DNA of 64,000 nt from assembly GCA_044442725.1 (NCBI GenBank), contig JBISJR010000001.1:1-64000 (forward strand). The letters run 5' to 3'. Shown one piece after another: positions 38,292 to 47,163 of the stretch. The notes under the pieces are model-generated. The model did not search any database and was not told the origin of the DNA. It saw only the letters and a list, made by a program, of their open reading frames with translations. Numbering within the stretch: the first letter of the stretch is position 1; each line of letters begins with the position of its first letter. Position numbers and translations under genes: made by a program. Origin of the DNA: Makana sp044442725 (GTDB lineage: Bacteria; Pseudomonadota; Gammaproteobacteria; Enterobacterales; Enterobacteriaceae).

Positions 38292-39146
38292 TTAATTTTT
38301 ATATGATTTAATAATTAAATAAAAACCTAAAAATATCATAGGTATTGATAATATTTGTCCAATATTAAAATAATTTAAAAAAAATATTTTATAATCAGGT
38401 TGTCTAAAATATTCTAATAAAAATCTAAATATTCCATATAATATAATAAATAAACCAGATACACTTCCAATAGGTCTATTTTTTTTTATAAATAAATTAA
38501 TAATAATAAATAGAACAAAACCTTCTAAAAGAGATTCATAAATTTGAGATGGATGTCTAGGTAAACGTCCATATTTATAAAATAAAAATTTAAATTCAGG
38601 ATGTTTTAAAATAAATTTTAAATCATCTTTTAATGAATTTTGAAATAATATTCCTATAGGCAAATTAATAGAAACAGTTCCATATAATTCTCCATTTATA
38701 AAATTTCCTAATCTTCCAATCCCAATACAAAATGGAATTATAGTTGATATAAAATCAGAAATTTCATAAAAATTTATATTTTTTTTTTTAATTATAAATA
38801 ATTTAATAGTTAAAATAACTCCTATTAAACCACCATGAAATGACATACCACCATACCATATTTTAAATATGTAAAATGGGTTATTTATAAAATTTTTTAT
38901 TTTATATAATATAATATAACCTATCCTTCCTCCTATAAAAATACCTAAAAAAATATAATAAATTAAATTTTCTAAATTTTTTTTAGATATAAAAATAATT
39001 TTTTTGTTAATAATTTTTTTTTTTGATAACCATAAAGAAAAAATAAATCCTATTATATAAATAAAACCATACCATCTAAAATAGAATTTACCAAATTTAA
39101 ATATAAAAGGATTAATTGAATGAAATATTATATAATTAATTATCAT
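38292..39146 (-). CDS. lgt: Phosphatidylglycerol-prolipoprotein diacylglyceryl transferase
   Basis: Lgt is an inner-membrane enzyme that attaches diacylglycerol to the lipobox cysteine of prolipoproteins. The 284-residue protein has about seven membrane segments. Conserved sites are FRWYGFIYIIGF near residues 22-33, YGGMSFHGGLIGVI near 93-106, GRLGNFINGELYG near 142-154 and RLPRHPSQIYESLLEG near 194-209. E. coli Lgt has 291 residues. Its retention implies that at least some lipoproteins and a phosphatidylglycerol-containing membrane remain. Confidence 0.95.
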   Translation of the reverse strand: MIINYIIFHSINPFIFKFGKFYFRWYGFIYIIGFIFSLWLSKKKIINKKIIFISKKNLENLIYYIFLGIFIGGRIGYIILYKIKNFINNPFYIFKIWYGGMSFHGGLIGVILTIKLFIIKKKNINFYEISDFISTIIPFCIGIGRLGNFINGELYGTVSINLPIGILFQNSLKDDLKFILKHPEFKFLFYKYGRLPRHPSQIYESLLEGFVLFIIINLFIKKNRPIGSVSGLFIILYGIFRFLLEYFRQPDYKIFFLNYFNIGQILSIPMIFLGFYLIIKSYKN

Positions 39147-39366
39147 TTTTCACCAAATATAATTTTAAAAAATTATATTTATTTTAAAAATTTTATAAAT
39201 TTATTTAATTTTTACTTAAAATATTGTATATTTAATAAAATATTTATATTTAATTTAAATTATTTTAAATTTATATATATTGTAATTTTTTAAAATTTAT
39301 TTTAAATTTATTATTTAATTAATTTAAATAAATATAATTTAAAATTAAATTTAAAGGATTTTAATA

Positions 39367-39603
39367 ATGTCAAGAATATGCGAAGTAACAAGAAAAAAAA
39401 CAATAGTAGGTAATAATAAATCTCATTCAATGAATAAAACTAAAAGAAAATTTTTAACTAATATTCATTATCATCGTTTTTGGTTAAATAGTAAAAAAAA
39501 ATTTATTTCCATTCGTACATCTGCCAAAGGTATTCGTATAATAAATAAAAAAGGTATTGAAAAAGTTTTAAATAAAATTAAAATAAATAAAAATTTAAAA
39601 TAA
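39367..39603 (+). CDS. rpmB: 50S ribosomal protein L28
   Basis: L28 lies near the tRNA exit site of the large subunit. The 78-residue product has the E. coli length and contains SRICEVTRKKTIVGNNKSHS at the start, RKFLTNIHYHRFWL in the middle and VRTSAKG-like IRTSAKGIRIINKKGI in the second half. An aagga ribosome-binding site lies at 39354-39358. rpmG follows 17 bases downstream, as in E. coli. Confidence 0.97.
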   Translation: MSRICEVTRKKTIVGNNKSHSMNKTKRKFLTNIHYHRFWLNSKKKFISIRTSAKGIRIINKKGIEKVLNKIKINKNLK

Positions 39604-39620
39604 ATAAAGGAAATTAATCA

Positions 39621-39788
39621 ATGTCTAAAAAAAAAAAAAAAATAATTAAACTTATATCTTCATCAGGAACAAAACATTTTTATACAACTACTAAAAACAA
39701 GAAATTGTTATTAAAAAAATTATTATTAAAAAAATATGATCCAATTTGTAGAAAACATGTAATATATAAAGAACATAAAATTAAATAA
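39621..39788 (+). CDS. rpmG: 50S ribosomal protein L33
   Basis: L33 sits beside the E-site tRNA. This 55-residue product (55 in E. coli) contains KLISSSGTKHFYTTTKNKK (about residues 10-28) and ends KYDPICRKHVIYKEHKIK, both matching E. coli RpmG. An aagga ribosome-binding site is at 39607-39611. The codons for five lysines and the following isoleucine contain 16 consecutive A's (39627-39642), which keep the reading frame but are a likely site of polymerase slippage. It converges with fbaA. Confidence 0.95.
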   Translation: MSKKKKKIIKLISSSGTKHFYTTTKNKKLLLKKLLLKKYDPICRKHVIYKEHKIK

Positions 39789-39800
39789 ATTTTTTTTTTA

Positions 39801-40883
39801 TTATAAAACATTTATAGAATTAAATAATTTGAAGTATGATTCTAATTTTTTTTTTATTGAAATTTGACTATAACGTATCCAAACTCTAGGATCATAATAA
39901 TTTTTATTTGGAATAAAATAACCTTTTTTATTTCCTAATTGTGTTTGTAAATAATTTTTATTTTTCTTATAATATTTAAGAACACCTTTCCATGTTGACC
40001 ATTGAATATCAGTATCTATATTTATTTTTACAATTCCATATTTTATAGATTCTTTTATTTCTTCTTTATTAGATCCAGAACCACCATGAAATACTAAATT
40101 TAATGTTTTATAAGGTAAATTAAATTTTTTAGAAACATATTTTTGTGATTGATAAAGAATAATGGGTTTTAATTTTACATTACCATACTTATATACACCA
40201 TGAACATTACCAAAAGAAGCAGCAATAATAAATCTTTGACTTATATTAATTAATTTTTCATAAACATATGATATATCTTTAGGATTAGTATATAAAAAAG
40301 AATTATCAATATTACTATTGTCTATTCCATCTTCTTCACCTCCTGTGCAACCTAATTCAATTTCTAAAGTCATATCAATTTTAGACATTCTATAAAAATA
40401 TTCAGAACTTAAATTAACATTATATTCTAAAGAATTTTTAGATAGATCTATCATGTGTGAAGAAAATAAAGGTTTACCATTAATATGGTAATATTTTTCT
40501 CCATATTTTAACATACCATCAAGCCAAGGAAGTAATTTTTTACAACAATGATCTGTATTTAATATAATAGGAATACCATAATAAGATGCTACTTGATGTA
40601 CGTGAAGAGCACCACATATTGATCCTATTACAGCATTATTTTGATTTTTATTATTTTTTTTAATTCCATTACCTAATATAAATTTTGAACCATTATTTGA
40701 AAATTGAATTATTACAGGAGATCTAACTTTAGCAGCGGTTTCTAAAACAGCATTTATTGAATCAGTTCCTATACAGTTTATTGCAGGAATAGCAAAAAAG
40801 TTTTTTTTAGCATAATTGTAAATTTTTTGAACATCATCTCCAGTTACAACTCCTGGTTTTACAAAGTCTAAAATTTTAGACAT
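39801..40883 (-). CDS. fbaA: Fructose-bisphosphate aldolase, class II
   Basis: FbaA is the zinc-dependent aldolase that splits fructose 1,6-bisphosphate into two triose phosphates. The 360-residue protein matches the 359 of E. coli. The zinc and substrate residues lie in ILNTDHCCKKLLPW near 106-119, LEIELGCTGGEEDG near 173-186, SFGNVHGVY near 222 and VFHGGSGSNKEEIK near 263-276. It follows pgk on the same strand with a 69-base gap, as in the E. coli pgk-fbaA pair; epd is absent. Confidence 0.97.
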   Translation of the reverse strand: MSKILDFVKPGVVTGDDVQKIYNYAKKNFFAIPAINCIGTDSINAVLETAAKVRSPVIIQFSNNGSKFILGNGIKKNNKNQNNAVIGSICGALHVHQVASYYGIPIILNTDHCCKKLLPWLDGMLKYGEKYYHINGKPLFSSHMIDLSKNSLEYNVNLSSEYFYRMSKIDMTLEIELGCTGGEEDGIDNSNIDNSFLYTNPKDISYVYEKLINISQRFIIAASFGNVHGVYKYGNVKLKPIILYQSQKYVSKKFNLPYKTLNLVFHGGSGSNKEEIKESIKYGIVKINIDTDIQWSTWKGVLKYYKKNKNYLQTQLGNKKGYFIPNKNYYDPRVWIRYSQISIKKKLESYFKLFNSINVL

Positions 40884-40952
40884 ATAAATTTGTTCCTTTT
40901 TTTTATAAATTTTAAAATAATTTTAATTAATAAAATTATTTTTTTATAAAAA

Positions 40953-42110
40953 TTATTTTGAATATTTATTTAACATTGAAATAACTGGTAATTTTTTACC
41001 TTCTATAAAATTTAAAAAAGACCCACCACCTGTAGATATATAAGATACTTTATCATAAATTCCAAAAAATTCAATTGCAGAAATTGTATCTCCACCACCA
41101 GCTACAGAAAATACATTATTTTTTGATATAAAATTAGTTATAGCTTCTGTACTTTTTTGAAAATTACAAAATTCAAAAACCCCTAAAGGACCATTCCATA
41201 ATATTGTTTTTGATTGTTTTAAATTATAAATCATTTTATTAATTGACAAATTACCTATATCTAATATTTTTTCATAGTTTTTAATATCATAAACTGATTT
41301 AATTTTTGAATTAGATGATTTAGAAAATTTATTACTTACCATAACATCAATAGGTATTAAAATATTTTTATTTTTTAATAAAAGATTTTTTGCTGAATTT
41401 ATTAAATTAGGTTCATATATAGATTTACCAATATTTAAACCCTTAGCTGCTAAAAAAGTATTTGCTACACCTCCACCAATTATTATTTTATCTGAAATTT
41501 TAGATAGAGATTTTAATACATTTAATTTTGTAGATATTTTTGAACCACCAATTATTGATATCATTGGTCTTAAAGGATTTTTAATAATTTTATTAAGATT
41601 TTTAATTTCATTTTTAAATAAAAAACCACAACAAGATATTTTAGAGAAGTTTCCTACTCCTACAGTAGAAGATTCTGATCTATGTGCAGTTCCAAAAGCA
41701 TCCATTACAAATATATCACAAAGATTTGAATATTTTTTAGAAAGATTTATATCATTTTTTTTTTCACCTTTATTGAATCTTACATTTTCTAAAACTGTTA
41801 AAAAATTTGGCAAAATATCTAATCCATTAATGTAATTTTTTACTAAACGAATTGGAAAAGATATTTTTTTTTTTAAAAAATCAACTATTGGTTTCATAGA
41901 TAATTTTTTATCATATATTCCTTCTTTAGGTCTTCCTAAATGAGAAGCTATAATAACTATAGCTTTGTTTTTAATTGCATATTTAATTGTTTTTAAAGAT
42001 TTAATAATACGAGTATATGAAATTATTTTACCATCTTTAATTGGTACATTCATATCAGAACGTATTAAAATTTTTTTTCCTTTTATATTAATATCTGATA
42101 TTAATATCAT
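40953..42110 (-). CDS. pgk: Phosphoglycerate kinase
   Basis: Pgk makes ATP from 1,3-bisphosphoglycerate. The 385-residue protein (387 in E. coli) has the phosphoglycerate-binding IRSDMNVPIKDGKI near residues 16-29 and IIASHLGRPKEG near 52-63, DAFGTAHRSESSTVG near 137, and the nucleotide-binding ILWNGPLGVFEF near 305 and GGGDTISAIE near 340. It is the first gene of a pgk-fbaA pair. gltX lies upstream on the same strand. Confidence 0.97.
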   Translation of the reverse strand: MILISDINIKGKKILIRSDMNVPIKDGKIISYTRIIKSLKTIKYAIKNKAIVIIASHLGRPKEGIYDKKLSMKPIVDFLKKKISFPIRLVKNYINGLDILPNFLTVLENVRFNKGEKKNDINLSKKYSNLCDIFVMDAFGTAHRSESSTVGVGNFSKISCCGFLFKNEIKNLNKIIKNPLRPMISIIGGSKISTKLNVLKSLSKISDKIIIGGGVANTFLAAKGLNIGKSIYEPNLINSAKNLLLKNKNILIPIDVMVSNKFSKSSNSKIKSVYDIKNYEKILDIGNLSINKMIYNLKQSKTILWNGPLGVFEFCNFQKSTEAITNFISKNNVFSVAGGGDTISAIEFFGIYDKVSYISTGGGSFLNFIEGKKLPVISMLNKYSK

Positions 42111-42168
42111 TATATATTAATCCTTTAATTAAATTTGAGAATTAAATAATTTTAAAATAATATTTTAT

Positions 42169-43596
42169 TTAATTTTTTTTAAAATTATTTAAACTTTGAT
42201 TTTTAATAATAAAATTTATAGCAAATTCTATTCTATATATAGATCTTATTTTACCTATTTCATATATTGTAATATCAATTGAAGGTGAACATTTACTACC
42301 AGTAACTGCAACACGAAGAGGCATACTAATTGCATTAAATTTAACTCCAAGATCATAAGATGTTTCATAAATAGCATTTTTAATATTATCTTTATTCCAA
42401 TCTTTTATTTTATAAATTTTATTTAAAATTTTATTTAAAATTTTTAAATTTAATATATTTAAATATTTAATAGAATCTTCTTTATTAAAATTTTTAAAAT
42501 CTTCATAAAAATATCTACATTTATAAGTCATATCTTTTAAAGTTTTACAATTTTGTTTTAAAATATTTACAATATTATATATTTTTGGACCTAAATTAAT
42601 ATTTATTTTTTCTTTTTTAAGATTACATAATAAATTATCTATTATAATTTTATTAGGTAAATTTTTAATATAAAAATGATTTAACCATATTAATTTTTTA
42701 ATATTAAAAAAACTTGATGATTTACTAATACAATCTAAATTAAATAATTTTTTCATTTCATATATACTGAAAATTTCTTTATTTTTATGAGACCATCCTT
42801 GACGTACTATATTATTTAATAATGCTTCTGGTAAAAATCCTTCATCTTTAAATTTTAAAATATTTAAAGAATTATCTCTTTTTGAAAGTTTTTTACCATT
42901 ATTATTTAAAATTATTGGTAAATGAGCATAAAATGGTATTGGTGCATTTATAGATTTCATAATATTAATTTGTCTAGGGGTATTATTAATATGATCTTCA
43001 CCTCTTATAATATGACTTATTTTCATATCTAAATCATCTATTACAACACAAAAATTATATGTAAATGATCCATTAGTACGTTGTAATATTACATCATCTA
43101 GTTCTTTATTTTTAAATTCTATTTTACCTCTAATAATATCTTTAAAAATTACTGATCCAGTTTTAGGATTATTGAATCTAACAACATAATTTTTATTTTT
43201 AAAATATTTAATATTTTTTTTACAAAAACCATCATATTTAGGTTTTTTTCCTAATAAAATTTGTTTTTTTCTTAAATTTTCCAATCTTTTTATTGAACAA
43301 TAACATTTATATGCTTTGCCATTTAAAATCATTTTATTTATTACTGATTGATAACGTTTTAATCTTAATGTTTGAAAATAAGGACCTTCATCCCAATCTA
43401 TATTTAACCATTTCATACTATTTATTATTGATTTTATACTATTTTTTTTTAAACGTTTACAATCTGTATCTTCAATTCTAAAAACAAATTTTCCTTTTTT
43501 TCTTTTAGCAAACAACCATGAAAATAAAGCAGTACGAATACTACCTATATGTAAATATCCAGTAGGACTAGGTGCAAAACGGGTTTTAATTATCAT
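42169..43596 (-). CDS. gltX: Glutamyl-tRNA synthetase
   Basis: GluRS is a class I synthetase that charges tRNA-Glu. The 475-residue protein (471 in E. coli) shows the HIGH-type motif in RFAPSPTGYLHIGSIRTALF (residues about 6-25) and the KMSKS-type motif KLSKRDNSLN near 240. VIDDLDMKISHIIRGEDHI near 188-206 and the substrate-binding RIEDTD near 41 are also conserved. The cysteine cluster CYCSIKRLENLRKKQ near 98 resembles the zinc site of bacterial GluRS. tRNA-Glu itself is not in this window. Confidence 0.97.
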   Translation of the reverse strand: MIIKTRFAPSPTGYLHIGSIRTALFSWLFAKRKKGKFVFRIEDTDCKRLKKNSIKSIINSMKWLNIDWDEGPYFQTLRLKRYQSVINKMILNGKAYKCYCSIKRLENLRKKQILLGKKPKYDGFCKKNIKYFKNKNYVVRFNNPKTGSVIFKDIIRGKIEFKNKELDDVILQRTNGSFTYNFCVVIDDLDMKISHIIRGEDHINNTPRQINIMKSINAPIPFYAHLPIILNNNGKKLSKRDNSLNILKFKDEGFLPEALLNNIVRQGWSHKNKEIFSIYEMKKLFNLDCISKSSSFFNIKKLIWLNHFYIKNLPNKIIIDNLLCNLKKEKININLGPKIYNIVNILKQNCKTLKDMTYKCRYFYEDFKNFNKEDSIKYLNILNLKILNKILNKIYKIKDWNKDNIKNAIYETSYDLGVKFNAISMPLRVAVTGSKCSPSIDITIYEIGKIRSIYRIEFAINFIIKNQSLNNFKKN

Positions 43597-43792
43597 TTTA
43601 TTAAAATTTTTTTTTAAAATTAAATTTATTAAAATTTAAATATTTTATTTATTATTATTTTATTAATATTAAATATTATTTTTTTTTAAAATATTATTTT
43701 TTAGTAAAATATATATTTTAACATAAAATTGAATTAAATTGTAGTTATATAATTAAATTTAATATTAAATTTTAAAATTTATTATAAAAAGG

Positions 43793-43820
43793 TTGACTAT
43801 TTAAGTATATTGTTTATAAA
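43793..43820 (+). promoter_or_regulatory. Sigma-70 promoter of the tRNA-Val-Lys operon
   Basis: TTGACT at 43793-43798 and TATAAA at 43815-43820, separated by 16 bases, match the sigma-70 consensus well. The tRNA-Val gene begins 12 bases after the -10 box, so transcription would start just before it. Confidence 0.7.
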
Positions 43821-43832
43821 ATATATCATAAA

Positions 43833-43905
43833 AGGTGATTAGCTCAGATGGAAGAGCACCTCCCTTACAAGGAGGGGGCCGACGGTTCAAATCCGTCATC
43901 ACCTA
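43833..43905 (+). tRNA. tRNA-Val (anticodon UAC)
   Basis: The cloverleaf nearly equals E. coli tRNA-Val(UAC): anticodon loop CTTACAA on a CTCC/GGAG stem and T arm GACGGTTCAAATCCGTC. The first acceptor pair is A1-U72 instead of G1-C72. The discriminator is A. tRNA-Lys follows after six bases, as in the lysT-valT-lysW array. Confidence 0.95.
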
Positions 43906-43911
43906 ATTAAA

Positions 43912-43984
43912 GGGTCGTTAGCTCAGCTGGTAGAGCAGTTGACTTTTAATCAATTGGTCACAGGTTCGAATCCTGTACGACCCA
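43912..43984 (+). tRNA. tRNA-Lys (anticodon UUU)
   Basis: The gene has acceptor GGGTCGT/ACGACCC, anticodon loop CTTTTAA (anticodon UUU) and T arm CAGGTTCGAATCCTG, matching E. coli tRNA-Lys. Its wobble U is a substrate for MnmA, whose gene in this window is frameshifted. Lysine AAA codons are extremely common in this genome. Confidence 0.96.
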
Positions 43985-44162
43985 AATTTATATATATTTA
44001 AATTTAATAAAAATAAATTTTATTAAATTTAAATTTTAAATAAATTTATATAATTATTTATAAAAGGTGTGAATAAATTATATGTGTATTAAATTTATTT
44101 TTTTAATTTTTAAATTAATATTATTTATAATAAATAATGTTAATTTAAATTAATATTTAAAT

Positions 44163-44209
44163 ATCAGTCAATATTAAAAAATTTATTTAAATATTGACTG
44201 ATTTTTTTT
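44163..44209 (+). terminator. Rho-independent terminator after tRNA-Val-Lys
   Basis: A 13-bp stem (44163-44175 with 44190-44202) containing a GACTGA block is followed by an eight-T run (44202-44209) on the plus strand. It would end the tRNA operon transcript and also lies just past the 3' end of minus-strand gapA. Confidence 0.8.
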
Positions 44210-44237
44210 AAAAAATAAATTTTAAAAATTTATTTTT

Positions 44238-45242
44238 TTATTTATAATTAAATATATATGAAATTAATTCTAATACTTTATTTGAATATCCTGTTTCATT
44301 ATCATACCAAGAAACTAATTTTACAAATTTTTTATTTAACATTAAACTTGCTTTTGAATCAAATATTGAAATTAATTTATTTCCATTAAAATCACTTGAA
44401 ACAACTTCTTCATTTGTATAACCCAATATACCTTTTAACTCTTTTTTAGAACTTTTTTTTATTACATAACAAATTTCTTTATATGTAGTTGGATTTTTTA
44501 ATCTAACAGTTAAATCAACGACAGATACATTAATTGTAGGAACACGAAATGATATTCCAGTTATTTTTCCATCAAGTTCCGGAATTATTTTACCTACTGC
44601 TTTTGCAGCCCCTGTAGAAGAAGGAATTATATTATAAGATGCACTTCTACCCCCTCTCCAATCTTTTGATGATGAACTATCAACTGTTTTTTGAGTTGAT
44701 GTAGTGGAATGTACTGTAGTCATTAAAGCTTCAACTATTCCAAAATTATCATTTATTACTTTAGCTATAGGAGCTACACAATTAGTAGTACATGATGCAT
44801 TAGATATTATATTTTGATTTTTATATGTTTTATTATTAACACCCATAACAAACATTGGAGTATCATCTACAGATGGACCAGTTATTATAACTTTTTTTGC
44901 ACCTGACATGATATGATATTTAGAATGTTTTTTTTTTAAAAAAAAACCAGTTGATTCTATTACAACATCTACATTAATTTGATCCCAATTTATATTTCTA
45001 GGATCTTTTTCATGAAAACATCTTATTTTTTTATCATTATTAATTATTAAATTATTATTTTTTATTTTTATATTTTTTTTAAAAATTCCATGTATAGAAT
45101 CATATTTTAGCATATATGCTATATGTTCAATTGGTATTATATCGTTTATACCAACTATTTCAATTTGTTTAAATTCCTGAGCTTCTCTGAATATAATACG
45201 ACCTATTCTTCCAAACCCATTTATACCTATTTTAATTAACAT
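44238..45242 (-). CDS. gapA: Glyceraldehyde-3-phosphate dehydrogenase
   Basis: GapA oxidises glyceraldehyde 3-phosphate with NAD. The 334-residue protein (331 in E. coli) begins with the Rossmann motif INGFGRIGRIIFREA, carries the catalytic cysteine in SNASCTTNCVAPIAKV (about residues 148-163), the conserved HSTTSTQKTVD near 178, and ends with VSWYDNETGYSNKVL near 312-326. It lies downstream of rlmB on the same strand. Confidence 0.98.
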   Translation of the reverse strand: MLIKIGINGFGRIGRIIFREAQEFKQIEIVGINDIIPIEHIAYMLKYDSIHGIFKKNIKIKNNNLIINNDKKIRCFHEKDPRNINWDQINVDVVIESTGFFLKKKHSKYHIMSGAKKVIITGPSVDDTPMFVMGVNNKTYKNQNIISNASCTTNCVAPIAKVINDNFGIVEALMTTVHSTTSTQKTVDSSSSKDWRGGRSASYNIIPSSTGAAKAVGKIIPELDGKITGISFRVPTINVSVVDLTVRLKNPTTYKEICYVIKKSSKKELKGILGYTNEEVVSSDFNGNKLISIFDSKASLMLNKKFVKLVSWYDNETGYSNKVLELISYIFNYK

Positions 45243-45297
45243 AATATTACCATTAATTTTAAAAATAATGTTTATTAGAAAATTAATTAATTTAATT

Positions 45298-46041
45298 TTA
45301 TATTTTATTAAAAATACGTTTTCTAATTATTTCAAAAAGACACACTCCTGTAGCAACAGAAACGTTAAGTGATGAAATACAACCTAACATTGGAATACTA
45401 ACAAGTATATCACAATTTTTTTTAGTTAAATCTCTTAATCCTTTATCTTCTGAACCTATAACCAAAGCTAATGATCCTGATAATTTAATTTTATAAATAT
45501 TATTTATAGAATTAGTAATAGAACCTACTATAAATATTTTATATTTTTTTAATAAAATTAAAGTTCTTGAAATATTAATGACTTTTATAATTTTTAAATT
45601 ATAAATTGAACCACTAGATACTTTTTTAGCAATAGAATTAATAGGAGCTGATCTATTTTTAGGTAATATAACAATATCAACACCTGTTGCTTCAGCGCAT
45701 CTTAAACAAGCACCTAAATTACGTGGATCTTTTATACCATCTAATATTAATATTAGAATATTTTTTCTTTTTTTTAAAATATTTAATAATATATTTTCAT
45801 TATTTTTTGTTTTATTTTTAACTAAAGCAGCAATTCCTTGATGTGATTTTTTATAAATTTTATTTTTTATAAATTTATTATTATTTACTGTTATGTTAAT
45901 ACCTTTTTTATAAATTTTTTTTATTAATTTTATTAAACGAGAATTATTTTTTTTTTTAAATAAATAAATACATATTAATATATCTGGATGTTTTTTAAAA
46001 ACTTCTTTTATTGTATTTATACCGTATATTATTTCAAACAT
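45298..46041 (-). CDS. rlmB: 23S rRNA (guanosine-2'-O)-methyltransferase RlmB
   Basis: RlmB is a SPOUT-class enzyme that methylates the ribose of G2251 in the 23S peptidyl-transferase region. The 247-residue product (243 in E. coli) has an N-terminal substrate-binding domain (IYGINTIKEVFKKHPD) and the knotted C-terminal domain with LDGIKDPRNLGACLRCAEAT near 99-118, LVIGSEDKGLRDLTKKNCD near 193 and the SAM-binding VSIPMLGCISSLNVSVATGV near 213-232. TrmH-family relatives are possible, but the length and motifs fit RlmB best. Confidence 0.92.
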   Translation of the reverse strand: MFEIIYGINTIKEVFKKHPDILICIYLFKKKNNSRLIKLIKKIYKKGINITVNNNKFIKNKIYKKSHQGIAALVKNKTKNNENILLNILKKRKNILILILDGIKDPRNLGACLRCAEATGVDIVILPKNRSAPINSIAKKVSSGSIYNLKIIKVINISRTLILLKKYKIFIVGSITNSINNIYKIKLSGSLALVIGSEDKGLRDLTKKNCDILVSIPMLGCISSLNVSVATGVCLFEIIRKRIFNKI

Positions 46042-46116
46042 TATTTTAATAATTTAGTATAATTAAATTTGTTATTAAAATTTTAAATATATAATATATT
46101 AATATATTAATATTAA

Positions 46117-47058
46117 TTAATTATAAATTATATTTAAAATTTTATTAATATCATTTTTAATATTTATTCCATTAAGATAATTAATATTATTTATTTTTTT
46201 AATCCAATTTATTTGTTTTTTTACAAGGTTGCGATTTGCTCTTATTACTTTTATTATCATGTTTTCGTATTTTATCTTTCCTAATAAATATTCCCACATT
46301 TGTCTATATCCAATACATTTCATGGAAATCATTTCTTGATTTAAATCTTTTCTATTTATAAGGTTTTTAACTTCATTTTCAAAACCATTATATAACATTT
46401 TATTAAATCTTCTATAAATTTTATTATAAATTAACTCAATATTAATAGGTAATATTGCAAAAATATATATTTTATATTTTAACTTATTATATTTTTTATT
46501 AATTAAATATTCTAATTTTTTATTTTTAGTAAAGTTAATTTCTAATGCTCGTGAAATTCTTTTAAAATCGTTAAAATGAATTTTATTTGCATTAATTGGA
46601 TCAATTTTATTTAATATATTATGTAATTTAATATTTCCTATTTTTTTTTGTTCTTTTTTTATTAAATATCTTATTTTTTTATTAGGAGGAGGTAATATAG
46701 GAAATCCTTCTATTAGCATTTTAAAATAAAGAATACTTCCTCCTACTAATAAAGGTATATTTCCTAATTTAGTAATTTTTTTCATTTTATTTATTGCATC
46801 TATACAAAAATTAATTGATGAATAAGATTCAAATGGTTCTTTAATATTAATTAAATGATGAGGATTATAAAATAAAGTTTTTAAATTAGGTTTATTTGTT
46901 CCTATATTCATTTCTTTATAAATCAAAGCTGAATCTACACTTATTATTTCAGATTTTATATATTTTCTTAAATTAATAGCTAAATTAGTTTTTCCTGATG
47001 CAGTAGGTCCCATAATAAATATAGCTTTTGGATATAAATTAGATTTATAAAAATTCAT
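46117..47058 (-). CDS. miaA: tRNA dimethylallyltransferase
   Basis: MiaA adds the dimethylallyl group to A37 of tRNAs that read U-starting codons. The 313-residue protein (316 in E. coli) has the P-loop IMGPTASGKTNLAINL near residues 15-30, DSALIYKEMNIGTNKP near 41, and the substrate-recognition segment MISMKCIGYRQMWEYLLG near 240. It lies downstream of tRNA-fMet on the same strand. The prenyl donor implies that DMAPP is made or imported, while dxr is missing from its usual place beside frr. Confidence 0.95.
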   Translation of the reverse strand: MNFYKSNLYPKAIFIMGPTASGKTNLAINLRKYIKSEIISVDSALIYKEMNIGTNKPNLKTLFYNPHHLINIKEPFESYSSINFCIDAINKMKKITKLGNIPLLVGGSILYFKMLIEGFPILPPPNKKIRYLIKKEQKKIGNIKLHNILNKIDPINANKIHFNDFKRISRALEINFTKNKKLEYLINKKYNKLKYKIYIFAILPINIELIYNKIYRRFNKMLYNGFENEVKNLINRKDLNQEMISMKCIGYRQMWEYLLGKIKYENMIIKVIRANRNLVKKQINWIKKINNINYLNGINIKNDINKILNIIYN

Positions 47059-47089
47059 ATTTTTATTTTATATAAAAATATATTTATTA

Positions 47090-47163
<74 letters not shown>

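Noticed and set aside
44060..44150. Possible third tRNA remnant after tRNA-Lys, because ATAAAAGGTG repeats the sequence at the start of tRNA-Val
   Set aside because: Only ten bases match and no T arm or anticodon arm can be found, so chance in AT-rich sequence is sufficient.
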